A stretch of 64,000 nucleotides of DNA from Methylobacterium pseudosasicola (GTDB lineage Bacteria; Pseudomonadota; Alphaproteobacteria; Rhizobiales; Beijerinckiaceae), in NCBI RefSeq assembly GCF_900114535.1, contig NZ_FOTK01000021.1, positions 48,209-112,208 on the forward strand, read 5' to 3'. The notes under the pieces are model-generated. The model was not told the DNA's origin. It did no database searches and saw only the letters and a program-made list of their open reading frames with translations. Made by a program: the position numbers and the translations under genes. The first letter of the stretch is position 1. Each line of letters opens with the position of its first letter. Of this stretch, positions 19,500 to 27,828 are shown one piece after another.

Positions 19500-19623
19500 A
19501 GCCGCGCAGTATGGCCTGATCCCGAAAACGGATGCGCCGATAGGTCCGAAGAAGAAGCCCAGATGCACAGCGGATGTCGTCGCGCTGCGTCTCGCGCCAC
19601 ATCACGTCGGTGCAGCGGGCCGA

Positions 19624-21183
19624 TCACGAAGGCGCTCGCAAACAGACGAGCGCGGCGTAGGGTGCAGTGGTGTAGTCGCGGCATTGCCAGGCCGGATCGA
19701 GGCGTTCGATGTGCGGGGGATGGGCCAGCGCAGCGGTTTTCGGCACGAGGCGATCATAAACCCACAGAATTGCGGTTCCCGGCTCCGATCCAGCGGCTGC
19801 AAGCAGACGCGGCTGAGGATCCTCGCGCCACGGATTGGCGACATTCACCACGTCGATGGTGCGCCCGGACCGAGCCAGGAAGAAGCCGCCGAACGCGCGC
19901 ATCTGCGCGGTATCCTGCATAATCGAGGACGGGTGATCCCACAGGAACACAACGCGTTTGGCCCCTGCCCTCTCGATAACCGTCGAAGCAGCCTCGAACG
20001 AGTAGGCCTTTCGCAGCGCGGTCGCATCGAAATCGAGCAGCATCGGCAGCCCGAATAGAAAAATCGCGAGCGCGGGAAGTCGAGGCCAATGGCGTGCGGC
20101 CCGCTCGATTGTCAGCGCGACGCCGAGCAGGATTCCAGGCATGAACGGAATGGCGTATTTCAAGGTGAAACTCGGCCGCATCATTCCGACGGCGATGAGA
20201 ATTAAAAGTCCGGCCGCAGAAGCGGCAGCGACAAGGAACAAGCTGCGGCGTTCCCAATCCCATGCAGGCGAGGGGTTTTTTAAAATGAGAATCGCTGCCA
20301 CGATCAAAATCAAGATAAATCCGAATGAATTCAAGACGTAATTTATTATAAATGGCAAATGCTGCGGCCCGAGGATCGCATACCAGGCAACATCGGGATT
20401 TCCGAATTCCAAGAGTCGCGGCAGATGGTAGCTGATCCAGAGCGCCGTCGGAATAAAGAATAGACCGGCCGGCCAGATCCGAAGCGCGCGCGTCCGGTAG
20501 ACAACCAGAAACGCGAAACCTTGGGCGATTATGAGCAGGGCGGCAAAATAATGCGTCAGAATACTCAATGACGCCAAGATACCCCAGCAACACGCCAAGC
20601 GACGGTTGGGGGAAGCCATCAGCTTCGCAAAGACGAGCGTCGTCGCCAGGGTTATCAGGAGAAGCAAGGCATAGCATCTGGCCTCAGACGCTTGATAAAG
20701 GCCCGGCAGCCATAGGCTGAGGAGCGCCCCCCAGATCAAGCGCGTCGTCCTGTCCAAGGCGCTGATTCCACGATAGGCGAGCAGAACCGCCGCCAGGGAA
20801 AAGATCGTGCTCGGCCAGCGCAGCATGTCATTTGACAGACCCGCGACCGCGACCCAGTTATACATAAAACAATAATACAAGGGCGCATTCACATCCGCCC
20901 AGATCTGATGAAGAAAATCACGCCCGCTAGGTTGATCGGCTATCGCCCCGGTAAAGGTCTCATCGATCCATAATGGAAGTTCGTGGCCGGTAAAGATGCG
21001 GATCACGGATCCGACCAAGAACGCCGCGCTCGCGATCAGTACAAGCCCGTCCAGGCTCCGCAGCCGATCGAATACTGTGTGTTGACGGAATGCAATGCTT
21101 CCTTCGATGCCGCAACCGTTGAGGTGCTCACTCTCTTGCAGCGGCGCGGACAATCTATGTCCTCCCTGTCGGCTCGGCATCAC
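19624..21183 (-). CDS. GT39-like integral membrane glycosyltransferase
   Basis: A 519-residue protein with about ten to twelve hydrophobic segments. The loop after the first segment contains WIDETFTGAIADQPSG and HQIWADVNAPLYY, the acidic-loop pattern of GT-C enzymes (ArnT/PMT-like) that use polyprenyl-phosphate sugars. A soluble ~130-residue C-terminal part follows. It starts one base after the methyltransferase stop, in an operon with a GT2 enzyme that could make the lipid-linked donor. The DNA is visibly richer in A/T than its surroundings, which hints at acquisition. It probably glycosylates a surface lipid or polymer. Confidence 0.8.
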   Translation of the reverse strand: MMPSRQGGHRLSAPLQESEHLNGCGIEGSIAFRQHTVFDRLRSLDGLVLIASAAFLVGSVIRIFTGHELPLWIDETFTGAIADQPSGRDFLHQIWADVNAPLYYCFMYNWVAVAGLSNDMLRWPSTIFSLAAVLLAYRGISALDRTTRLIWGALLSLWLPGLYQASEARCYALLLLITLATTLVFAKLMASPNRRLACCWGILASLSILTHYFAALLIIAQGFAFLVVYRTRALRIWPAGLFFIPTALWISYHLPRLLEFGNPDVAWYAILGPQHLPFIINYVLNSFGFILILIVAAILILKNPSPAWDWERRSLFLVAAASAAGLLILIAVGMMRPSFTLKYAIPFMPGILLGVALTIERAARHWPRLPALAIFLFGLPMLLDFDATALRKAYSFEAASTVIERAGAKRVVFLWDHPSSIMQDTAQMRAFGGFFLARSGRTIDVVNVANPWREDPQPRLLAAAGSEPGTAILWVYDRLVPKTAALAHPPHIERLDPAWQCRDYTTAPYAALVCLRAPS

Positions 21184-21184
21184 A

Positions 21185-21919
21185 TCAGCGTCCGTCGCTC
21201 AGGACAGCATAAAGGGATAGGCCGACCGGCAGACCGGCGCGTCCGATGATGTGACGCTCGCTCGAAAAGATGCGGCTCAGGATCGCGTTCAACAGCCGCG
21301 TTGGCATGCGATCATCCTGGGTCGGCCGGCTGTAGACGATCGCGATGAGGCGACGAACGAGAGCGATCGGAAACAGGAAGGTGTTGAAATATCCGATGTG
21401 GGCGATTTTGAATTCGGCTGCTGCAGCCGCAAGCTCGAGGCTCCGTTTCGTATACCGTCGCTTGTGGTGATGCAGGTCGTCATGGTGCGACCAAAGCCAG
21501 GGCAGGGCCGGCACCGTCACCAGCAGCCGCCCGTCCTGTTTCAGCTTCCGCCTCAGCGCGCACAGCGTGGCTTGGTCATCCTCGATATGCTCCAGCACGT
21601 CGAGAAGAACGATGAGATCGTAAGCGCCGTCGCGGACCGGCAGATCGTGCGGCAGGGCGCAGGCCTGAACCGGGATGCCCGATCGACGGGCGGCGATCGC
21701 GCGTGCGCCGGCGTCGAACTCGACCGCATCCACCGCGCCGAACGTGGTCAACATGTCCAGATTGCCGCCGCTCCCGCAGCCCGCCTCCAGGATGCGGATC
21801 GGCTGAGAGTGCTGCGCTAATTCGCGGCGTAGGAGCGCTGCGAGGATGGCGCGTCGCCCGGAAAACCACCAATGCCGCTGCTCGTTGTCGGCCATTCGGC
21901 TGTAGGCGATCGGGTCCAT
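21185..21919 (-). CDS. class I SAM-dependent methyltransferase
   Basis: A 244-residue protein. Motif I is ILEAGCGSGGN, followed by VDAVEFDAGA and the post-motif YDLIVLLDVLEHIEDDQATL. The N-terminus MDPIAYSRMADNEQRHWWFSGRR is typical of methyltransferases in polysaccharide and glycolipid clusters, which supports this start even though it lies 103 bases inside the GT2 gene. The hydrophobic C-terminal segment (NTFLFPIALVRRLIAIVY) may contact the membrane. The substrate is unknown, probably a sugar or lipid intermediate. Confidence 0.85.
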   Translation of the reverse strand: MDPIAYSRMADNEQRHWWFSGRRAILAALLRRELAQHSQPIRILEAGCGSGGNLDMLTTFGAVDAVEFDAGARAIAARRSGIPVQACALPHDLPVRDGAYDLIVLLDVLEHIEDDQATLCALRRKLKQDGRLLVTVPALPWLWSHHDDLHHHKRRYTKRSLELAAAAAEFKIAHIGYFNTFLFPIALVRRLIAIVYSRPTQDDRMPTRLLNAILSRIFSSERHIIGRAGLPVGLSLYAVLSDGR

Positions 21920-22902
21920 GCGGTGTCCTGGTCGATAGGGCGAAGGAGTTCGCCGTTGATGTCGCGGACGAGGTAAAGCGGACGACCGCGGACTTCCGCA
22001 GCAATGCGGCCGACATACTCTCCCATAATACCAATAGAAATGAGATTGAGGCCGCCAAAGAACAGGATTGCCACCATCAGAGACGGATAACCTGGCACGC
22101 TATTGCCTGCGAATGCGGTCAGGCCGACCAGGAAAAGGCCATACAGGAAGGCCAGGCCGGCGACGGTCAGTCCGATATAGGTCCAGATCCGCAAGGGCGC
22201 TGTCGTGGAGCCGGTCAATCCGTCAAGCGCGAAGTTCCAAAGGTGCCAATAGCGCCACTTCGTCATGCCTTGCTGGCGTTGTTCGCGGACGAAAGAGACT
22301 TCCGCCTGTCGAAACCCGACCCAGGAAAACAGACCTTTGGTAAACCGCGACCGCTCCGGAAGCGTGTTCAGGATGTCGACGATGCGGCGATCGATGAGCC
22401 GGAAATCGCCAACGTTCGACGGTATGACTTGGTCAGCAAAGCGATTGTATAATTCGTAGAAGCCCCAAGCCGTCAAACGTTTCAGGGGCGAATCGGCCCG
22501 CCTGTGGCTGCGGACGCCGTTGACGATGAGGGCGCCCGCCAGCCAATGCGAGACCATGTCGACAATGATCTCGGGTGGATCTTGCAGGTCGACATCGATC
22601 GGTATGACGGCATGGCCGCGCGCGTGGCGAAGGCCCGCGGCAAGGGCAGCGTCTTTTCCGAAGTTGCGCGACAGACCGACGATATCGATCGCTGTGTTCC
22701 GCTGCCGGGCCGCCGAAAGGACTCTCAGAGTCGCGTCGGTGCTTCCATCGTCGACAAACACGATCTCATACAGCGTTCCGGGCCCGACCCGACGGCAGGC
22801 GGCTTCGATGGCCGCCCCAGCGCGAACGAGAAACGGCTCTATCGCCGTCGCTTCATTAAAGACCGGGACGACGAGAGACAGTAAGATCGGGGCCGATAGC
22901 AT
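21817..22902 (-). CDS. GT2 polyprenyl-phosphate glycosyltransferase (DPMS/GtrB-like)
   Basis: A 361-residue protein. The GT-A catalytic domain shows VVPVFNEATAIEPFL, VFVDDGSTDATL and PIDVDLQDPPEII, and two C-terminal membrane helices follow (LTVAGLAFLYGLFLVGLTAF and LMVAILFFGGLNLISIGIMG). Such enzymes transfer a sugar from a nucleotide to polyprenyl phosphate, the donor for GT39-type enzymes like the one two genes downstream. The usual end of the family is near GRPLYLVRD; here about 40 extra residues run on, the last 34 over the methyltransferase start, suggesting loss of an earlier stop. Confidence 0.86.
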   Translation of the reverse strand: MLSAPILLSLVVPVFNEATAIEPFLVRAGAAIEAACRRVGPGTLYEIVFVDDGSTDATLRVLSAARQRNTAIDIVGLSRNFGKDAALAAGLRHARGHAVIPIDVDLQDPPEIIVDMVSHWLAGALIVNGVRSHRRADSPLKRLTAWGFYELYNRFADQVIPSNVGDFRLIDRRIVDILNTLPERSRFTKGLFSWVGFRQAEVSFVREQRQQGMTKWRYWHLWNFALDGLTGSTTAPLRIWTYIGLTVAGLAFLYGLFLVGLTAFAGNSVPGYPSLMVAILFFGGLNLISIGIMGEYVGRIAAEVRGRPLYLVRDINGELLRPIDQDTAWTRSPTAEWPTTSSGIGGFPGDAPSSQRSYAAN

Positions 22903-23080
22903 TGATGCCTCGATCGAGGAATTATTCGCCTCCGACTTAAAATCGAATGGTTAATGAGCTCTTTCGGATTGTGCTTCCCTTCGCTCGGCACGCTTGAGTC
23001 GTTGATGTGGCGCGCGGGCCTGCGCCGATCGTGGCACATCCAGTTGTTCAGATCTCAGGTCTCGCACCATGGCCGAAACA

Positions 23081-23116
23081 CAAAAAACCGGTCGGACCTT
23101 TCGAGGTCCGACCGGT
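23081..23116 (-). terminator. strong rho-independent terminator of the encapsulin operon
   Basis: A perfect 13-bp stem, ACCGGTCGGACCT (23087-23099) with AGGTCCGACCGGT (23104-23116), is closed by a TTCG tetraloop. On the minus strand a run of T follows, 33 bases after the cysteine desulfurase stop. On the plus strand no T-run follows. Confidence 0.9.
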
Positions 23117-23148
23117 CTTGGTTTCCGTCTGTCCCGTCGCGATAAGGC

Positions 23149-25134
23149 TCAGTGCCGCGGCAGGGTGTGCAGCGCCTTGAGGAAGACATCGACGTCGGAC
23201 TTGGTGTTGTAGAAGGCCAGGGAGGCCCGCACCGACTGGTCGACCCCGAACCGGCGCAGGGCCGGCAGGGCGCAGTGATGGCCCGAGCGCACCGCGATGC
23301 CGTGCGCGTCGAGATGGTGGGCCACCGCCTCGTTCTCCTGCCCCTCGATCACGAAGGACATCACGCTCGCCTTCTCACGGGCCGTGCCGATCAGGCGCAG
23401 GCCCTTCACCTCGGCGAGACCGCCCTGCGCGTATTCGAGCAGGTCGTGCTCGTAGGCGGCGATCGCCGGCAGGCCGATGCTCTCCAGATAGTCGAGCGCC
23501 GCACCGAGGCCGACCGCACCCGCGATGTCCGGGGTGCCCGCCTCGAACTTCTCCGGGGCGCCCTTGTAGACGGTCCGGGTGAAGGTGACGTCCTCGATCA
23601 TGTGGCCGCCGCCCTGCCAGGGCGGCATCGCCGCGAGCAGGTGCGTCTTGCCGTAGAGGGCGCCCACCCCGGTCGGCCCGAACACCTTGTGGCCGGAGAA
23701 GACCAGGAAGTCGGCGTCCAGGGACTGCACGTCGAGCGGCATATGCGGCGAGGATTGCGCCGCATCGACCAGCACCGGCACCCCGTAGGCATGCGCGAGC
23801 GCGATGATCTCCCGCACCGGGTTCACGGTGCCGAGCGCGTTCGCCACATGGGTGATCGAGACGATCTTCGTGCGGCCCGAGAGCAGCGCCGCGTATTGCT
23901 CGAAGATGATCTCACCCCGGTCGTTGACCGGGATCACCCGCAGCGTCGCCCCGGTCGCTTGGGCCAGCAGCTGCCACGGCACGATGTTGGCGTGGTGCTC
24001 GATGGTCGAGACGATGATCTCGTCACCCGCGCCGATATTGGCCCGGCCGTAGGAATTGGCGACGAGGTTGATCGCCTCCGTGGTGCCGCGCAGGAAGACG
24101 ATGTCGTCCTTCGACGGGGCATTGAGGAAGCGGCGCACCGCCTCGCGGCCGCCCTCGAACAGATCCGTGGAGCGCGCCGCCAGGGTGTGGGCGGCCCGGT
24201 GGATGTTCGAGTTGTGCCGCCCGTAGAACTCCGAGGTCGCGTCGATCACGGCCTGCGGCTTGTGGGTGGTGGCGGCGTTGTCGAGCCAGACCAGCGGGTG
24301 GCCGTTGACGCTCTGGTGCAGGGCCGGAAAATCCCGGCGGACATGCTCCACGTCGAACGGCGCCGACACCGGGCTCGACCCCTGCGCCGTGAGCCGCGGC
24401 GCGGGACCCGGATAGCGGGCGGGCTCGACCCGGGGGCTCGCCGGCGCCCTGCGGGCCGGGCCGGGACCGGCATTCAGGAAGTAGTAGTCGGACACCGGAG
24501 CCTCGGGCGCCCGGGACAGGTGCCCGGTCCGCGCGAAGCTTTCCTGAGCGACATCGACGCCCTGCTGGGACGGGTCGGCCGGCACCAGCTGGGGAGCGAT
24601 CGCATGCGCGAAGGCATTGGCACGGGGATGATCCCCGGCCACCTGACGGTGCAGGTCGGCACCGCCCGGGAAGGCCGCCGGCGCGCTCGGGAACCCGAAA
24701 TCCGGCAGGACCGGACGCGGGCTCGCCGGATGGACCGGCGGGATCGCGGCGGTGTCGAAGAAGGCCGGGCTCGCGGGGGCGAGGTTCGGCAATGTCGGGC
24801 CGGTGAGGCCCGGCACGCCGAGGGCCGGCCCGCCGAACGAGCGGGCCGCCAGCGCCGAGGCGTCCGGTTGCAGGCCGGAGGGTTGCCCCCCGGTCGGCAC
24901 CGAGGGGATTCCCGTGGCCGCGCTCGGGAACGGGGCGCCGCCCGGTCCCTGAGGCAGACCTTCGAGGGCCTGCGGGACCTGGGGTCCCGCCGGCAGCGTC
25001 GGGGCGAGGGGCTGGCTCGCGGCCTGCCCCTGCTGGTAGATCTCGCGGGCGAGGCGCCCGATGAGATCGCTATGGGCGAGCTCGGCCGGGCTCGCCTCCG
25101 GTCGACCGAAGGCCAGTCCCTCAGGCGTAGTCAT
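23149..25134 (-). CDS. encapsulin cargo cysteine desulfurase (SufS-like) with disordered N-terminal targeting region
   Basis: A 661-residue protein. Residues ~1-250 are Pro/Ala/Gly-rich and probably disordered, with short helical starts such as ELAHSDLIGRLAREIYQQG; this matches cargo-loading regions of desulfurases packed in family 2 encapsulins. Residues ~255-660 are a SufS-type PLP enzyme that removes sulfur from cysteine: WLDNAATTHKP, K483 in FSGHKVFGPTG as the PLP lysine and C621 in RSGHHCALP as the persulfide cysteine. The start overlaps the shell gene's end by 14 bases, so shell and cargo are translationally coupled. A strong terminator closes the operon. No SufE or SufU is adjacent. 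Confidence 0.92.
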   Translation of the reverse strand: MTTPEGLAFGRPEASPAELAHSDLIGRLAREIYQQGQAASQPLAPTLPAGPQVPQALEGLPQGPGGAPFPSAATGIPSVPTGGQPSGLQPDASALAARSFGGPALGVPGLTGPTLPNLAPASPAFFDTAAIPPVHPASPRPVLPDFGFPSAPAAFPGGADLHRQVAGDHPRANAFAHAIAPQLVPADPSQQGVDVAQESFARTGHLSRAPEAPVSDYYFLNAGPGPARRAPASPRVEPARYPGPAPRLTAQGSSPVSAPFDVEHVRRDFPALHQSVNGHPLVWLDNAATTHKPQAVIDATSEFYGRHNSNIHRAAHTLAARSTDLFEGGREAVRRFLNAPSKDDIVFLRGTTEAINLVANSYGRANIGAGDEIIVSTIEHHANIVPWQLLAQATGATLRVIPVNDRGEIIFEQYAALLSGRTKIVSITHVANALGTVNPVREIIALAHAYGVPVLVDAAQSSPHMPLDVQSLDADFLVFSGHKVFGPTGVGALYGKTHLLAAMPPWQGGGHMIEDVTFTRTVYKGAPEKFEAGTPDIAGAVGLGAALDYLESIGLPAIAAYEHDLLEYAQGGLAEVKGLRLIGTAREKASVMSFVIEGQENEAVAHHLDAHGIAVRSGHHCALPALRRFGVDQSVRASLAFYNTKSDVDVFLKALHTLPRH

Positions 25135-26512
25135 GGTAGTTGCCGAGGAGGACGTTATCGAGGCGGGCGATCGCGTCCTCGACCAGCACGGCGGCCGAGA
25201 AGTAGCGGGTCACCAGGTGCGAGGCGATCGAGTGGTCGTTGGTGCCGGCGTAGCGCACCGACAGGCCGGGCTCGATCTCGCCGGTCACGCCGGTCTTCTG
25301 CAGGCCGACCACGCCCTGCTCGCCCTCGCCGACGCGCAGCAGCAGGATCGAGGTGGTCTCGGCGCCGGTGACCGGATCGATGTCGATCGGCAGCTTGTCG
25401 CTCGGCACCAGCGGGACGCCGCGCCAGGTGACGAACGGCGCACCGAACAGGTGGACGACGACCGGCGGCACACCGCGGCGGGTGGCCTCACGGCCGAAGG
25501 CCGCGATGGCGCGGGGATGCGCGACGAAGAAGGCGGGCTTCTTCCAGACCAGGGTCAGCAGCTCGTCGAGATCGTCCGGGGTGGGCGGGCCGCCGCGGGT
25601 GGGGATGCGCTGGCGCGGGCCGACCTCGTTCAGCAGGCCGAACTGCGAGTTGTTGAGCAGCTCCCACTCCTCGCGCTCCTTCACCGCGTCGACGGTGAGG
25701 CGGATCTGCTCGCGGAGCTGGTCGATCTCGTTCGAGTAGAGGTCGGTGACGCGGGTATGGGTGTTGAGGATCGTCTGGATCGTCGAGAGGTGATACTCGC
25801 GGGGGTGCGATTCGTAGTCGACGAAGGTGGTCGGCAGGCGCGGCTCACCGGTATGGACCGCCAGCAGCTCGATGCCCTGCTCGCCATGGGAGCTGGTATG
25901 GCCCTTCAGCCGCTCCTGCTCGTCGCGGTACTGCGCGATCTTGGCGCGGATCTCGTCGTTCTCGAGGGCGTCGGGATCGAGGGTCAGGAGGGTGACCGCC
26001 GAGAGCGCCTTGACGGCCGGGGCGGGCGCGCCGGCGCCGAGGAGATCGCCGTCACCGAAATAGTCGCCGCGGGTAGCGAGGCCCTGGCGCAGGCGGCCCT
26101 TGTACGGGCCCGAGAAGGTCAGCTCGACCGTGCCGTCCGCCACCACGGTCAGGCTGCGGGCGCCGGCGCCCTCTTCATGGATGATCTTGCCGGCTTTGTG
26201 CTTGCTCTCGGTGAAGCGCTCGGCGATCTTTGCCAGCTCAGCGTCTCCCAGACGGCTGAACAGCGGCACCGCCCGCAGGGAGGCGGAGCGGATCGTCCGG
26301 TCCTTGTTCTCGGTGACGAAGTCGACGCGGCCGGGCCGCGCCAGGACGACGGCGCGCCGGTTGACGCGGTAGACGCCGCCCGCGACGTCCACGAAGGGCA
26401 GAAGCCGAAGGAGCCAGCGCGGCGTGTTGGCCGCGTTCTGGACCGACGTGACGGTGGCTGTCGCAAGATTGCGTGCCGCCGTGGCGCTCACGCTCAGACC
26501 CGGTCCACTCAT
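25121..26512 (-). CDS. family 2 encapsulin shell protein with cyclic-nucleotide-binding-like domain
   Basis: The start at 26512 has a GAGG site seven bases upstream and gives 463 residues; the frame to 26728 adds an unlikely leader. A cNMP-binding-like domain (about residues 85-185: VPLFSRLGDAELAKIAERF through GDYFGDGDLL) is inserted into an HK97-fold shell body (EYHLSTIQTILNTHTRVTDLYS, VVVHLFGAPFVTWRGVPLVPSDKLP, SVRYAGTNDHSIASHLVTRY). This is the 2B layout. Shells of this family self-assemble into a cytoplasmic compartment around the cargo encoded next to them. Whether the domain binds a nucleotide is unknown. A TTTCGTTGAC element lies 240 bases upstream. Confidence 0.92.
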   Translation of the reverse strand: MSGPGLSVSATAARNLATATVTSVQNAANTPRWLLRLLPFVDVAGGVYRVNRRAVVLARPGRVDFVTENKDRTIRSASLRAVPLFSRLGDAELAKIAERFTESKHKAGKIIHEEGAGARSLTVVADGTVELTFSGPYKGRLRQGLATRGDYFGDGDLLGAGAPAPAVKALSAVTLLTLDPDALENDEIRAKIAQYRDEQERLKGHTSSHGEQGIELLAVHTGEPRLPTTFVDYESHPREYHLSTIQTILNTHTRVTDLYSNEIDQLREQIRLTVDAVKEREEWELLNNSQFGLLNEVGPRQRIPTRGGPPTPDDLDELLTLVWKKPAFFVAHPRAIAAFGREATRRGVPPVVVHLFGAPFVTWRGVPLVPSDKLPIDIDPVTGAETTSILLLRVGEGEQGVVGLQKTGVTGEIEPGLSVRYAGTNDHSIASHLVTRYFSAAVLVEDAIARLDNVLLGNYHDYA

Positions 26513-26751
26513 CGTTCGTCCTCTTTCATGTCGATTGCGGGCGCGCCGCATCAGCCCGCGCATTGGCGAGCCGCCACGCAGCAACGCGGGCCTGGCGCAA
26601 GCTTTGGTTGATGCCGGCAGGGCCGAATGGCCGAGCCGTTCTTGATAGGATCCGCTTTGTCGCGGCGCCGCAAAGTCATTGGCCGGCGCGACACTGTGCT
26701 CACCTCCTCGGCGAGCCAGCGAAGGCAACTTAGGCTTTGATTCTGCGCTCG

Positions 26752-26761
26752 GTCAACGAAA
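26752..26761 (-). promoter_or_regulatory. TTTCGTTGAC element upstream of the encapsulin shell
   Basis: On the minus strand this reads TTTCGTTGAC, identical to the 10-base core of the two elements at 18278 and 18514 and in the same orientation relative to its gene. It lies in the 418-base gap (26513-26930) between cysE and the shell gene, which otherwise shows no gene. TTGAC could be the -35 of a shell-desulfurase promoter. Confidence 0.45.
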
Positions 26762-26930
26762 CGATTTTTCTTATTTATCGACGTTCCGTGGAAGGCTTCG
26801 CTCAAACAAGCAACTACCTTAGAACGAAGTCAGCGCAATGCCCCACACTCGTAGAATTGCTTTCTCGATTAGCGGCCATTCCTCGAGGATTGACGACGCT
26901 TGTCTCGAAGAAAAATTTTCCTTGCTTGGA

Positions 26931-27776
26931 TTAGATCCCGTCCCCGAAGCCGAAGGACTGGTCCATGCTCAGGGCCGGCTGTTCCGCGCCCGCGGCGAGG
27001 CGCGACACCACCCGGGCCGGCACGCCCGCCACGGTGGTGTGGGGCGGCACGTCGTTCAGGACCACCGCGGCGGCGGCGACCTTGGCGCCCTCCCCGATAC
27101 GGATGTTGCCGAGCACCTTGGCCCCAACGCTCAGCAGCACGCCGCGCTCGACCTTCGGGTGCCGGTCGCCGCTCTCCTTGCCGTTGCCGCCCAGCGTCAC
27201 CGACTGGAGGATCGACACGTCGTCGGCGATCACTGTGGTCTCGCCGATCACGACCCCGGTGGCATGGTCGATGAACACCCCCGAGCCGATCCGCGCGGCG
27301 GGATGGATGTCACAGCCGAACACTTCCGAGATGCGGCTCTGCACATGCAGGCTGAGCGTCGCCCGGCCCTGCTGCCAGAGCCAGTGGGCGACCCGGTAGG
27401 CTTCCAGCGCCGCCAGGCCCTTGTAGAACAGGAACGGGTCGAGGTAGCGGCGGCAGGTCGGGTCACGCTCGCGGATGGCGATCAGGTCGCGCACCGCATG
27501 CGCGCCGGCATGGGGATCCGCCTCGAAGGCGGCGAGGCAGAGGTCGCGCATCGACAGCCGCGCGAGGTCGCCGTCGCCGAGGCGGTGGGCGAGGCGATAG
27601 GCGAAGGCCTGGGCGAGGCTGCGCTGGTCCAGGATCGTTGCCTGGATGATCCCGGCATAGAGCGGCTCCTCGACCAGGACCGCCTCGGCCTCGGCGCGGA
27701 GTTCGGCCCACAGGTCGCCCTCCAGGGTACTGCGGCTGGTGGCACGCAGCGGCGGGATCGCGGCCGAGGCTGTCAC
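26931..27776 (-). CDS. cysE: serine O-acetyltransferase
   Basis: A 281-residue protein that makes O-acetylserine, the acceptor for sulfide in cysteine synthesis. The N-terminal helical SATase domain (DLWAELRAEAEAVLVEEPLYAG) is followed by left-handed beta-helix hexapeptides (IHPAARIGSGVFIDHATGVV, ILQSVTLGGNGK, NDVPPHTTVAGVPARVV). The His in GVFIDHATG and the Asp/Glu around the helical domain are the usual catalytic residues. It lies upstream of the encapsulin shell and downstream of a 63-residue unknown. The C-terminal tail ends FGFGDGI; CysE tails ending in Ile typically dock into cysteine synthase, so CysK binding is plausible. Confidence 0.93.
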   Translation of the reverse strand: MTASAAIPPLRATSRSTLEGDLWAELRAEAEAVLVEEPLYAGIIQATILDQRSLAQAFAYRLAHRLGDGDLARLSMRDLCLAAFEADPHAGAHAVRDLIAIRERDPTCRRYLDPFLFYKGLAALEAYRVAHWLWQQGRATLSLHVQSRISEVFGCDIHPAARIGSGVFIDHATGVVIGETTVIADDVSILQSVTLGGNGKESGDRHPKVERGVLLSVGAKVLGNIRIGEGAKVAAAAVVLNDVPPHTTVAGVPARVVSRLAAGAEQPALSMDQSFGFGDGI

Positions 27777-27828
27777 GTCCGGGGAATCCGGCGAGAGATC
27801 CGGCGAGAAATTCGGACCGCGGGCGGCA

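Noticed and set aside
22903..23080. Possible tRNA or small RNA in the gap before the glycan operon
   Set aside because: No cloverleaf or conserved T-loop could be drawn; nothing beyond promoter-like DNA was seen.
23081..23116. Inverted repeat as phage or plasmid attachment site
   Set aside because: Position just after the desulfurase stop, the TTCG loop and the T-run explain it as a terminator; no integrase is nearby.
23152..25371. 739-codon plus-strand frame opposite the desulfurase
   Set aside because: Antisense to a gene with clear catalytic motifs; Arg/Gly-rich with no recognisable fold.
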